Below are positions 1 through 7,015 of a DNA stretch of 8,790 nucleotides, in pieces; position 1 is the first letter of the stretch, and every line of letters begins with the position of its first letter. The stretch is from Deltaproteobacteria bacterium. Lineage in GTDB: Bacteria; Myxococcota_A; UBA9042; DTJE01. Made by a program: the position numbers and the translations under genes. Below the pieces are notes generated by a model that had not been told where the DNA came from, made no database searches, and saw only the letters and a program-made list of their open reading frames with translations. The stretch covers positions 1 through 8,790 of the forward strand of contig JADHTP010000121.1 of NCBI GenBank assembly GCA_016784945.1. Reading direction: 5' to 3'.

Positions 1-642
1 CAGATGGAGTTCGTCGGGTTCGGATCCCTGTTCATCGTGGTGCTCACGGGGCTTTTCACGGGCATGGTCTTCGCCGTCCAGACCGTCCAGACATTCCGCC
101 TGTTCAACGCCGAAACCCTGGTGGGATCCACCGTGTCCCTGGTCCTCATGCGGGAACTGGCACCGGTCCTCACGTCCCTCATGGTCACAGCACGGGTCGG
201 TTCGGCCATCGCGACGGAACTGGGCACCATGCGGGTCACGGAACAGATAGACGCCCTCTATACCATGGCGGTGAACCCGGTCCAGTACCTCGTCACCCCC
301 CGGGTGGTGGCGGCCGTGGTCATGCTCCCCGTGCTCACGGCATTCTGCGACGTGGTGGGCATCGGCGGCGCCTATTACGTGTCGGTCAACCTGCTCGACG
401 TGGACGGCGGCATGTTCATGGACAAGATCGCCCAGTACGCCGAACGATGGGACGTGATTTCCGGCCTGATCAAATCCAGCGTGTTCGGCCTGATCCTGGC
501 CACCGTGGGTTGCTACAAGGGCCTGAATGCCAGCGGAGGCGCCCGGGGCGTGGGTCAGGCCACCAATCAGACCGTGGTGCTGTCGTCGGTGCTCATCCTC
601 ATCAGCGACTACTTTCTGACACTCCTCCTGTACCGGGAGTGA
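1..642 (+). CDS. mlaE: MlaE-family phospholipid ABC transporter permease, 5' truncated by window edge
   Basis: This is the inner-membrane permease of an Mla-type (maintenance of lipid asymmetry) ABC transporter, which with an MlaF ATPase and an MlaD MCE protein moves phospholipid between the inner and outer membranes. The visible 213 residues match the MlaE/DUF140 family from its first core helix onward. A hydrophobic start (FIVVLTGLFTGMVFAVQ) is followed by the conserved stretch RELAPVLTSLMVTARVGSAI, then ATELGTMRVTEQIDAL, AVNPVQYLVTPRVVA and the final helix VVLSSVLILISDYFLTLLL. The family is usually about 250-270 residues, so roughly 45 N-terminal residues lie upstream. The frame is open through the first codon (CAG), so the ATG at 4 is internal and not the start. 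No other Mla gene is visible. The next gene starts 168 bases downstream with its own ribosome site, so mlaE may be the last gene of its operon here. The sequence is intact and carries no oddities. Confidence 0.92.
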   Translation, partial: QMEFVGFGSLFIVVLTGLFTGMVFAVQTVQTFRLFNAETLVGSTVSLVLMRELAPVLTSLMVTARVGSAIATELGTMRVTEQIDALYTMAVNPVQYLVTPRVVAAVVMLPVLTAFCDVVGIGGAYYVSVNLLDVDGGMFMDKIAQYAERWDVISGLIKSSVFGLILATVGCYKGLNASGGARGVGQATNQTVVLSSVLILISDYFLTLLLYRE

Positions 643-661
643 CGCCCGGGCCGGCCGGTAC
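630..661 (+). terminator. Possible terminator hairpin overlapping the mlaE stop codon
   Basis: GTACCGG (630-636) and CCGGTAC (655-661) form a perfect 7-bp inverted repeat. The 18-base loop contains the stop codon and the palindrome CCCGGG. There is no T-run after it, so it is not a classical intrinsic terminator. It could still end mlaE transcription or protect the 3' end. The assignment is weak. Confidence 0.3.
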
Positions 662-764
662 TGGGGGTATTCGTGGACACCACGTGTAACTGGTCGTGCA
701 TAAACATTTTTCCAACCTGCACAGACACTCCGCAAGGCCCCGTGTTCGTTGATTTTCACCCCGA

Positions 765-796
765 AATAGGTTATTCATTGGTGCGCAATTGAATTC
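765..796. repeat. Left copy of a degenerate ~32-bp direct repeat
   Basis: AATAGGTTATTCATTGG (765-781) matches AATCGGTTATTCACTGG at 8388-8404 with two mismatches in 17. The similarity continues more loosely, with one-base gaps, through CAAT and ATTC to about 796 and 8419. Both copies are on the same strand. The left copy lies just upstream of the lipoprotein gene's AGGAGG. It could be a dispersed repeat relic or chance; I cannot tell which. Confidence 0.35.
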
Positions 797-810
797 ACCA
801 GGAGGCTTCC

Positions 811-3800
811 ATGTCACTGAAATCGTGGTCCACCGCCATCGCGGTCATCGGGATCGTCGGCTCTCTTGGATGCGGTGGAGGCGGCGAAAACGGTCAGCCC
901 GACATCCCCCAGGACGTTGATTCGGGAGACCCCGGAACACCGGATGACGGCGGACCGCCGGCCGAGTGCGCCACCGACGGGGAATGCGAGGACAAGTTCA
1001 TGGACCTCGGCCAGTGTGAAACCTATTTCTGCAACCTGGACCTCGACGGCGGAACCTGTGAACGCAAGCCCCTGGCGGACGGCACCGCCTGCCAGGATGG
1101 CGACGACTGCACCCAGAACGACCTGTGTGACGCCGGGGAATGTGCTCCCGGGACGGAATGCGAGTGTCGATCCGATGGGGACTGCAAGGACAAGTTCGCC
1201 GATCTCGACCAGTGCGAAGCCTATTTCTGCGACTCCACCGTTGCCGGCGGCACCTGTGACAGGAATGACCGTGACGACGGCACCGAGTGCGACGACGACA
1301 ATCCCTGCACCCATGGCGACCAGTGCACCACTGGCGAGTGCGTTCCCGGCCTGACCCTGGTCTGCGACTGCCTGACGGACGAGGAATGTCTGCCCCGGGA
1401 AGACGGCGACCTGTGCAACGGCACCCTCTTCTGCGACCTTAAGCACTTCCCCTACAAGTGCGTCCTCGACACCGAAACAGTGGTGGAGTGCGACCCCGCC
1501 GGTGACACCCTGTGCCAGGAAAACCTCTGCGTGACGGACACGGGGCTCTGCGAGATGACCCCCGTGAAGGAAGGCGAACCGTGCGAAGACAACGACGTGT
1601 GCACCAAGACCAGCACCTGCCAGTCCGGTTTCTGCAGTGCCCTGGAACTGGTCGACTGCGATGACGACGAAGGTTGCACCGACGATTCCTGCGATTCGGT
1701 ACTGGGCTGCATCCATACGCCCAATACCGACGAATGCGACGACGAAGACGCGTGCACCACGCTGGACCAGTGCGTGAACGGGGCCTGCCAGGGCGGCCCG
1801 GAACCGGAATGCAACAACGGCATGTTCTGTGACGGCGCGGAGTCCTGCGACACGGCCATCGGGTGCGTGGACGGCACGCCCCCTGACTGCGACGACGGAA
1901 ACGAATGCACCCTGGACGCCTGCGACACGGGAGCCGACGAATGTGTCCATGACATGCTGCCCACCGCCAAGGAAGGGCCCCTGGGCTCGGACACGTGCCT
2001 GGACGACCTGGACAACGACTGTGACGGCCTCAAGGATAACGCCGACCCGGAATGCTCGTTCGGCATCACTGGGATCGACCCCGAAGAGGGTCCCTCCACC
2101 GGCGGAACGGCGGTCCTGCTCACGGGCGGTGGTTTCGACCTCATCCAGAGCCTGACATTCGGCGGCGTGCCCGTGGAATTCACCGTCATCAGCGCCAATG
2201 CCCTGTCCCTCACGACACAGCCTCACGACGTGGGCGATGTTTCCGTCACTTTGTCAAACGGCTGGATCGAATTCACCCTGGACAACGCGTTCCGATATAC
2301 GGGCAAGGCCTTCGGGTCCGGGCTAAACGCCGTCTTCCAGAGTCCTGCGGACCACACCATGTCCGAGGGCGACACCCTGGCCGATGCCGCGGCAAGCGTC
2401 GAAGTGACCCTGGGACCCGCCGACCCCGCCGGGATCATCGCCCAGGTGGGATTCGGCCCCAAGGATTCGCTGCCGTGGGCCGATCCCGAATGGACCTGGA
2501 TTGACATGACCGACGTGGGCGTGGCCGGTTCCACCATCGACTGGGAAGGCGACGTCACGGTGGAACTGGGCGGCTACTTCAACATGGCGGCGCGGTTCTC
2601 GGCCGACGACGGGTACACCTGGGAGTTCGGTGACCTGGACGGCTCCGATAACGGGTACGACCCCTCCACTGCGGCCACCCTGACGGTCTGGGGCGTGCCC
2701 TCTTCGGGGGAAATCGTCATCAACGAACTCATGTGGATGGGTTCCAACGAAAGCACCTACGACGAGTGGTTCGAACTCCGGAACATGACCCGGGCGCCCT
2801 TCGACCTCGGGGGCTTCAAGCTGACCCAGGCCGGGCCCGTGGGGACGGATTTCGTCTTCGAGGCCGTACCCCACGTGGTCAACAACCTGTACCTGGAGCC
2901 CTACGGGTATTTCCTGGTGTCCGAAAAGGCGGTGGACGATTCATCCCTGGCCGTGGCCCCGGACATCGAGGGCATGAACACCATGGTGCTTCCCAACACG
3001 CCACCAGTCACCTACCTTCTGGTGTCCGGCACGGGCACGGTGGTGGACCAGGCCCTCTTCACTGGGACCGAGGGCTACAACGGCGATGCCGCCCTGGGCA
3101 AGTCCGACAAGTCCATGGAACGCAACTGGGAACCCGGCGACGGGACGCAGGTCGAAAACTGGCACACGGCCTTCGTCCACGAGGGCTGGGACGGCGACCC
3201 GCTCCAGGTCAAGAACTGGGGCACCCCGCGGGGCCCCAACAGCGACATCGCCCAGTGCGCCGGGGACGCGGACTGCGCAGACGCCTACCCGGACCTGATC
3301 CTGGACGCCTGCGAAAAGCGGGTGTGTTCCCTTGCCTCCTTCCGGTGCACGGTGGCCGATCGTGAGGAAGGTGAGGCCTGCGACGACGGCTTCGACTATA
3401 CCGACAACGACATGTGTTCGGCCGGGGTCTGCCAGGGCGAGGTCAACGTGGAGCCCACGGTGTTCCGCATCGACTCCTTCGAAGTGACGAAGCCGACGCT
3501 CACCTACGATTTCGGCAACGGGCCCGTGGAGGTCAACGACCTGGTGAGCGCCCTGGTGACCCTGCAATTGGATTCCTTCGACGCCGGCGGCCTGGTGTCG
3601 GCCTTCACCCCGCTGGACCTCCAGTTCCCAGACGCCGGCCTTGAGGTGGGTGTGGGCCAGTGCGCCAAGGCAGAAAACGCCTGGATCCCCTGTTGCACCC
3701 TGGACCCCGGCGGCGACAGCGTCCAGTTCACCGGCGTGACCTACATGGAGGCGGGCAATTGCCTGGGCGAGCCCCTGGTTCAGGCGCCCTGTTTCGTCAC

Positions 3801-4095
3801 CGCCACGGACACGTTCAGCCTGTCCGACATCATCCCCGACGTGTTCCCCGGGGACGTGGGCAACGTGGAGGGCAGCGCTGCGGGCACCTTCACGGGCGAC
3901 CCCATCGACGGCATCGTGGGGGGCATCATCGAGGGATTCCTGCCCCAGACGGCCGCGGCGAACATCACATTCGAACTGAGCGGCCTGACCATCAAGGGCA
4001 CGGACCTGATCGACCCGTCCTCACTGGAGATCCACGGCGGTGTACCGGGCTACTGGATCGGGATCGGTTTCACGGCCGAACGGAATTGCCCCTAG
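811..4095 (+). CDS. Large Asp/Cys-rich surface lipoprotein with MopE-like, TIG and lamin-tail domains
   Basis: A 1094-residue predicted lipoprotein of unknown specific role, probably displayed on the cell surface. The start is set by AGGAGG at 800-805, 5 bases before the ATG. Residues 1-20 form a signal peptide ending SLG-C21, an imperfect lipobox, followed by a GGGG linker. Residues 53-187 hold two cysteine-rich repeats of about 65 residues, and 187-390 hold further Cys/Asp-rich units of the CDDGNECTLDACD kind. Residues 396-415 (CLDDLDNDCDGLKDNADPEC) are a MopE-like putative metal-binding motif. Residues 419-497 form an IPT/TIG beta-sandwich (ITGIDPEEGPSTGGTAV), 500-632 an unassigned Trp-containing region, and 633-810 a lamin-tail domain (IVINELMW, DEWFELRN). 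Residues 816-875 are a further copy of the cysteine repeat. Residues 877-1094 are an unrecognised C-terminal domain with C951, C961, C962, C984, C994 and C1093. The many cysteines imply export and disulfide bonding, and the acidic loops suggest calcium or metal binding; both are inferences. The gene stands alone. Confidence 0.93.
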   Translation: MSLKSWSTAIAVIGIVGSLGCGGGGENGQPDIPQDVDSGDPGTPDDGGPPAECATDGECEDKFMDLGQCETYFCNLDLDGGTCERKPLADGTACQDGDDCTQNDLCDAGECAPGTECECRSDGDCKDKFADLDQCEAYFCDSTVAGGTCDRNDRDDGTECDDDNPCTHGDQCTTGECVPGLTLVCDCLTDEECLPREDGDLCNGTLFCDLKHFPYKCVLDTETVVECDPAGDTLCQENLCVTDTGLCEMTPVKEGEPCEDNDVCTKTSTCQSGFCSALELVDCDDDEGCTDDSCDSVLGCIHTPNTDECDDEDACTTLDQCVNGACQGGPEPECNNGMFCDGAESCDTAIGCVDGTPPDCDDGNECTLDACDTGADECVHDMLPTAKEGPLGSDTCLDDLDNDCDGLKDNADPECSFGITGIDPEEGPSTGGTAVLLTGGGFDLIQSLTFGGVPVEFTVISANALSLTTQPHDVGDVSVTLSNGWIEFTLDNAFRYTGKAFGSGLNAVFQSPADHTMSEGDTLADAAASVEVTLGPADPAGIIAQVGFGPKDSLPWADPEWTWIDMTDVGVAGSTIDWEGDVTVELGGYFNMAARFSADDGYTWEFGDLDGSDNGYDPSTAATLTVWGVPSSGEIVINELMWMGSNESTYDEWFELRNMTRAPFDLGGFKLTQAGPVGTDFVFEAVPHVVNNLYLEPYGYFLVSEKAVDDSSLAVAPDIEGMNTMVLPNTPPVTYLLVSGTGTVVDQALFTGTEGYNGDAALGKSDKSMERNWEPGDGTQVENWHTAFVHEGWDGDPLQVKNWGTPRGPNSDIAQCAGDADCADAYPDLILDACEKRVCSLASFRCTVADREEGEACDDGFDYTDNDMCSAGVCQGEVNVEPTVFRIDSFEVTKPTLTYDFGNGPVEVNDLVSALVTLQLDSFDAGGLVSAFTPLDLQFPDAGLEVGVGQCAKAENAWIPCCTLDPGGDSVQFTGVTYMEAGNCLGEPLVQAPCFVTATDTFSLSDIIPDVFPGDVGNVEGSAAGTFTGDPIDGIVGGIIEGFLPQTAAANITFELSGLTIKGTDLIDPSSLEIHGGVPGYWIGIGFTAERNCP
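967..1365 (+). repeat. Tandem cysteine-rich protein repeat (two copies; third distant copy at 3256-3435)
   Basis: Residues 53-117 and 119-185 of the lipoprotein are two copies of one module. Shared landmarks are C-x5-C with DGxC, then DKF-x-DL-x-QCE-x-YFC, then GGTC, a DGT-x-C step, and a closing C-x-GEC-x-PG. A diverged copy lies at residues 816-875, after the lamin-tail domain: C816AGDADC, then DACEKRVC, FRC, GEACDDG and SAGVCQG. The module therefore brackets the TIG and lamin-tail domains. The repetition is seen at protein level; DNA identity between copies is only moderate. Confidence 0.75.
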
Positions 4096-4139
4096 GCGAA
4101 GCCGATAGTCGATAGTCAAAGCCAATCGATTATCGCCTA
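4093..4139. terminator. Microrepeat stem-loop after the lipoprotein gene, possible terminator
   Basis: Just after the stop codon lies a nested inverted repeat. TAGGCGA (4093-4099) pairs with TCGCCTA (4133-4139). In an alternative, overlapping fold, CGATAGTCGAT (4103-4113) pairs with ATCGATTATCG (4125-4135) with one G-T wobble and an 11-base loop. The stem is built from short GATAGTC/ATCG iterations that continue raggedly to about 4160. No T-run follows. It may terminate the lipoprotein transcript or be an intergenic microrepeat. It also marks where base composition changes from very GC-rich to more balanced. Confidence 0.4.
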
Positions 4140-4596
4140 TCGCTAATCGTTGATCGATCAAGACAATCATCCCTATCAGAACGCTTCCCCCGGAAACAGA
4201 CGGTTCCGACTGTCCGCATCAGCCCACGGTTACACTGGAACACCGCCATGAACCGGATTCAGGCGGGACGCCTCCGTGCGCTCGCATTCAAGGTCGGGGG
4301 TAGCGTTCAGTCGCCGGGCGGATAAAATACCTGTGTCTGACGACCTCTTCCCTGAGTCCGATACTCCGAACATTGCCGCTTTTCGTGGATGAAAGTTCTA
4401 CACGCCGCCTTGTCACCGATTCTGCCGACATTCGGCATCGGATGAATTCTCAATTCGACTTGGTTGTCAAGGTATTCAAAGGAGTTGGCAGGTCAAGTCT
4501 CAGTTGCCATCAGAAAACAGGATTAGAGTTCCAGTTGTCCCTTTACCAACCCGCCTTTACCGCACTGAAATTTTGCCGGCAGAATATGGAAGAACC
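4140..4596. other. Intergenic stretch with no supportable gene
   Basis: About 450 bases between the hairpin and the reverse-transcriptase relic. I see a small hairpin AGGCG-GGA-CGCCT (4261-4273) and a lone TAAAAT (4323-4328) without a matching -35. An open frame of 86 codons starts at 4373 but has no ribosome site, no recognisable protein similarity and runs into the relic. The upstream part of the broken reverse transcriptase could once have been here, but no upstream RT motif is readable in any frame. Confidence 0.6.
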
Positions 4597-4795
4597 GGTG
4601 CCAGAGTTATTGGAACCCACAAGTTCTTCCTAAAACGTGTACTTGAACGCCTTGGACCAGTTCGTGAAACACGAGTTGAAAGCCAGGCATTACGTCCGAT
4701 ACGTGGATGATGCGGTCCTGGTCGCTGCCGGCGTTTTGCGTCACTTGACATCTGCCGATCAATCCGAGAAGCTCGGGCCGGCCGGCGCAAGATGA
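4597..4795 (+). pseudogene. Reverse transcriptase relic (DGR/retron-like palm fragment)
   Basis: A decayed fragment of an RNA-directed DNA polymerase. From 4634 one frame reads NVYLNALDQFVKHELKARHY and then VRYVDDAVLVA. The YVDD box (4700-4711) is the catalytic motif of reverse transcriptases, and the preceding block is typical of diversity-generating-retroelement-like RTs. Just upstream, ATTGGAACCCACAAGTTCTTCC (4609-4630) reads like a damaged IGNLTSQFFA motif: IGT is in one frame, TSSS in another, and a TAA sits directly before NVYLN. After the YVDD box the homology again jumps frame (SEKLG, then RPAQDE). The rest of the palm, the fingers and the thumb are missing; about 65 codons remain of a protein normally above 300. 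The last frame ends with TGA at 4793, 31 bases before the next gene. The RT identity is strong; the exact RT class is uncertain. It cannot be functional. Confidence 0.82.
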
Positions 4796-4826
4796 ACAGT
4801 TATGCTTAAGCGAGTCAGGAGAATAC

Positions 4827-6398
4827 ATGGGTAGGTACCCAAAGACCGCAATGTATGACAAGCAGTCCCGCGACGAATCGACTGGCGTTGGACCCGGAAC
4901 CCAGTACCGAAACAGTTCAACTTCCCGATCTCCCAAAGTCGCATTGAAGAAGGAACTCAAGGGTAAATCGTTCCAAGAGCAACTGCTCATGTTGAAACCT
5001 GATGCACCGACAAGATCACCCGCAAGCACTGAAGCGACGGCGAGGGAGGGGATCACGGGGGCACCGGAAACATTGCCATACAAAGCGGAAATGGAAGACA
5101 AGCTGGGGACTGATTTCAGTCATGTCAAAGCCCACACCAACGCTTCGGCACGGCAGGCTTCCGAAGCTCTTGGAGCTGTAGCATTCACATACGGAAGTGA
5201 TGTGGCTTTCAGGGACCAGCAACCATCCAAGGGGACTGTGGCACATGAACTGACTCATGTAGTGCAACAGACAGGTGGAGAAAATACCTCCATGGGAAAA
5301 AGTGCGCAAAGTGAGTCAGCCCTGGAGAGAGAAGCTGAGGCGGTCGAACAGTCACCGTCATCGGGCGGCATGGAACAGATAGCAAGGGGAACATCCGGCT
5401 TGCAGGTAGCGATGAAGGGTGATGAAGATGGCTATTCGGCCAGTGTCGTCGAAGTGGAACGGACAGATCTTTCTGCACCTCAACTGGCCGAGGATACGGT
5501 TAACACCATGCAAGCCATCCTAGTCAATGCGGAGGCGGCACTGGAGAACTTCGAGACCGTGGTGAACTCCAGTTCGGAAGAGGAAGCGGCCCCCAAAGAC
5601 GTGGGCCTGATAGCTATTGAGCACATGGGGCGGGTTGCGTTCGATACGGTCAAGAGCGCCGCCTTCAAGTTGGCTCCTGGTGGTGCCATAGCATCCGAGT
5701 CCACTCAGTTTGTTGAAGGCCTTTTTGCAGCAATCGAGGCGGAGAAGAAGCGTTCAGACGCTGCGGGCGTATCAAATGCCCTGGGTGATTTCATTGTTGG
5801 AATCCGCACCAACATCGCGGAATTCAGGTCCAACCTTTTAGCCGGCAAGGTAGAAACCGTGGATGCCGTCCGCACCACCTACGACCAATCAACCAACCAG
5901 GACATGTACTTGACGTACCTGACCATGATTCGGGATAGCATAGACAACGCTCGACAGGGTACGTGTTCGATTGCCTCGCTGTTCAACTCAGTCGCCTCAG
6001 ATTGGATCAATGCAAGCCAGTCCAATGACGGCTCGGGTCAAGGTTACGTATTGATTAAGCTGGATAAACACTGGAATCTACATTCCGCCTATATACACGC
6101 CCCCAGAGGGTCTCGCCTTGGGGAGGCCCTGGTCAAGGCCAACGGAGGCCAAGTGGACCTGACGACTCTCGCCTGCAAAAGAGTTATTGAGTGGCTTTTC
6201 GCCTTTCCACCGACCGGTCTGGGCTCCCTTACGGTAACACTCGACAGGAATAACCAGGCCGTTGGTGGGATCAGGCCGGAAAACGCAATGTTCAGCAGCC
6301 AGGCTGAATATGAGGAATATGCCGGCAGATTCAGGAGACACTTTGAGACCGATGGCATACCGAATGCCGTCAAGATCACCGGTGAGAAGACTGAATGA
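4827..6398 (+). CDS. DUF4157 (eCIS-core) metalloprotease-motif protein, putative injection-system cargo
   Basis: A 523-residue protein; AGGAG at 4817-4821, 5 bases before the ATG, supports the start. It has no signal peptide or membrane helix. Residues 38-58 (VALKKELKGKSFQEQLLML) resemble the short helical segment often preceding DUF4157. Residues about 83-150 are DUF4157/eCIS_core: LGTDFSHVKAHTNASA, LGAVAFTYGSDVAF, then AHELTHVVQQ with the zinc-protease HExxH motif H140-E141-x2-H144. This domain is known from cargo proteins and toxins linked to extracellular contractile injection systems. Residues 150-200 are Ser/Glu-rich. Residues 200-365 look helical and alanine-rich. Residues 365-523, with single cysteine C380 and a KLDKHWNLHSAYIHAPRGSR segment, look like a separate domain that I do not recognise and which would be the effector part. 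The gene is coupled by ATGA overlap to a small lipoprotein gene. Codon use is less GC-biased than in the upstream genes, suggesting transfer. The DUF4157 call is firm; the cargo or toxin role is inferred. Confidence 0.9.
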   Translation: MGRYPKTAMYDKQSRDESTGVGPGTQYRNSSTSRSPKVALKKELKGKSFQEQLLMLKPDAPTRSPASTEATAREGITGAPETLPYKAEMEDKLGTDFSHVKAHTNASARQASEALGAVAFTYGSDVAFRDQQPSKGTVAHELTHVVQQTGGENTSMGKSAQSESALEREAEAVEQSPSSGGMEQIARGTSGLQVAMKGDEDGYSASVVEVERTDLSAPQLAEDTVNTMQAILVNAEAALENFETVVNSSSEEEAAPKDVGLIAIEHMGRVAFDTVKSAAFKLAPGGAIASESTQFVEGLFAAIEAEKKRSDAAGVSNALGDFIVGIRTNIAEFRSNLLAGKVETVDAVRTTYDQSTNQDMYLTYLTMIRDSIDNARQGTCSIASLFNSVASDWINASQSNDGSGQGYVLIKLDKHWNLHSAYIHAPRGSRLGEALVKANGGQVDLTTLACKRVIEWLFAFPPTGLGSLTVTLDRNNQAVGGIRPENAMFSSQAEYEEYAGRFRRHFETDGIPNAVKITGEKTE

Positions 6399-6874
6399 AG
6401 ATGCTCGGCATTATGGTCTTGTTTGTGTTTGTCGGGTGTGGTTGCACCACAAGACATGTCAGCGCCGTCAACCCGTCGCCCAAAGGCAATTCGCGGCTTG
6501 CAGCGTGTCACACAGCCGTGATGTCTTCGACCGGATCGCGTTCGATCCGGACAGTTCTGGATCACTGCGCCCCGCTTATTACCGATCTCGGCTGCCGCGA
6601 GGTCCTCACGGAGCCCCCTGATGCTTCGTCGAGGGCAGGAAGGAAGGCAGATTCCATATGCAGCGAAGCCTACTGCGACCGGTTGCCTGCACCACGACCA
6701 GCGATATGCAGCAACAGCACCGACCAACACGCCCTATGGCGACTCATCGCCGCCATCATCACGTTCGAAGCCGGTAACACAAGTAACATCACCGACCAAG
6801 CCTACCTGAACGACATCACCACGCGCCTTAACCCGCCGAAGTTGAAGCTACAGCCACTCGATTCAAACAAATAA
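6395..6874 (+). CDS. Small six-cysteine lipoprotein coupled to the DUF4157 gene
   Basis: A 159-residue predicted lipoprotein of no recognised family. Its ATG overlaps the TGA of the DUF4157 gene (ATGA, 6395-6398), so translation is probably coupled; a purine-rich GGTGAGAAG lies 5 bases upstream. Residues 1-14 are hydrophobic (MLGIMVLFVFVG) and lead to C15 or C17, either of which could be the lipidated cysteine; neither has a perfect lipobox. The mature part has six cysteines, C38, C58, C67, C89, C94 and C105, the last three in IC-x4-C-x10-C spacing (SICSEAYCDRLPAPRPAICS), which suggests disulfides in the periplasm. Residues 107-128 (STDQHALWRLIAAIITFEAG) may be a helix. The even number of cysteines and the low-complexity-free sequence argue for a real protein. 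Its position suggests an immunity protein, chaperone or accessory factor for the upstream protein; nothing in the sequence decides between these. Confidence 0.75.
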   Translation: MKMLGIMVLFVFVGCGCTTRHVSAVNPSPKGNSRLAACHTAVMSSTGSRSIRTVLDHCAPLITDLGCREVLTEPPDASSRAGRKADSICSEAYCDRLPAPRPAICSNSTDQHALWRLIAAIITFEAGNTSNITDQAYLNDITTRLNPPKLKLQPLDSNK

Positions 6875-6880
6875 CGATAA

Positions 6881-6900
6881 AGCAGGGCACAATCCCTGCT
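6881..6900 (-). terminator. Hairpin between convergent units, best as minus-strand terminator
   Basis: AGCAGGG (6881-6887) and CCCTGCT (6894-6900) form a perfect 7-bp stem with a 6-base loop. On the minus strand the stem is followed by TTTATCGTTATTTG, a broken T-rich tail as expected of an intrinsic terminator for the kinase unit. On the plus strand it lies 6 bases after the lipoprotein stop and is followed by CTATG, so it may act in both directions, more weakly that way. Confidence 0.5.
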
Positions 6901-7015
6901 CTATGCCAAAACTTCGCTTCGAAGGGCCGAGGGGCAGCGTCATGGTGTGCATCCGTGTCGAGGACTCCGGGTTCACGAATTCCGCAGTACCAATTGATCT
7001 CCCGAAGGGACGCGG

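Noticed and set aside
647..658. CGGGCCGGCCGG, also found at 4774-4785
   Set aside because: It is a short GC-only palindromic string, likely by chance in GC-rich DNA, with no similarity in the flanks.
749..777. TTGATT and TATTCA, 17 bases apart, as promoter of the lipoprotein gene
   Set aside because: The -35 half is fair but the -10 half is poor, so it is not strong enough to annotate.
814..2226. Long open frame of 470 codons on the minus strand
   Set aside because: It mirrors the Asp/Cys-rich lipoprotein gene; GC-rich codons leave the opposite strand open. Its translation is low-complexity Val/Ala/Gly and matches no family.
4140..4596. Template/variable repeat pair of a diversity-generating retroelement
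   Set aside because: No adenine-specific mismatched repeat pair was found near the RT relic or at the 3' end of the DUF4157 gene.
4373..4633. 86-codon plus-strand frame before the RT relic
   Set aside because: It has no ribosome site or recognisable similarity, and its end lies inside the damaged RT motif in a different frame.
4745..4750. Perfect TTGACA as a -35 box for the DUF4157 gene
   Set aside because: The sequence 17 bases on is AAGCTC-like with no -10 box, and the site lies inside the former RT coding frame.
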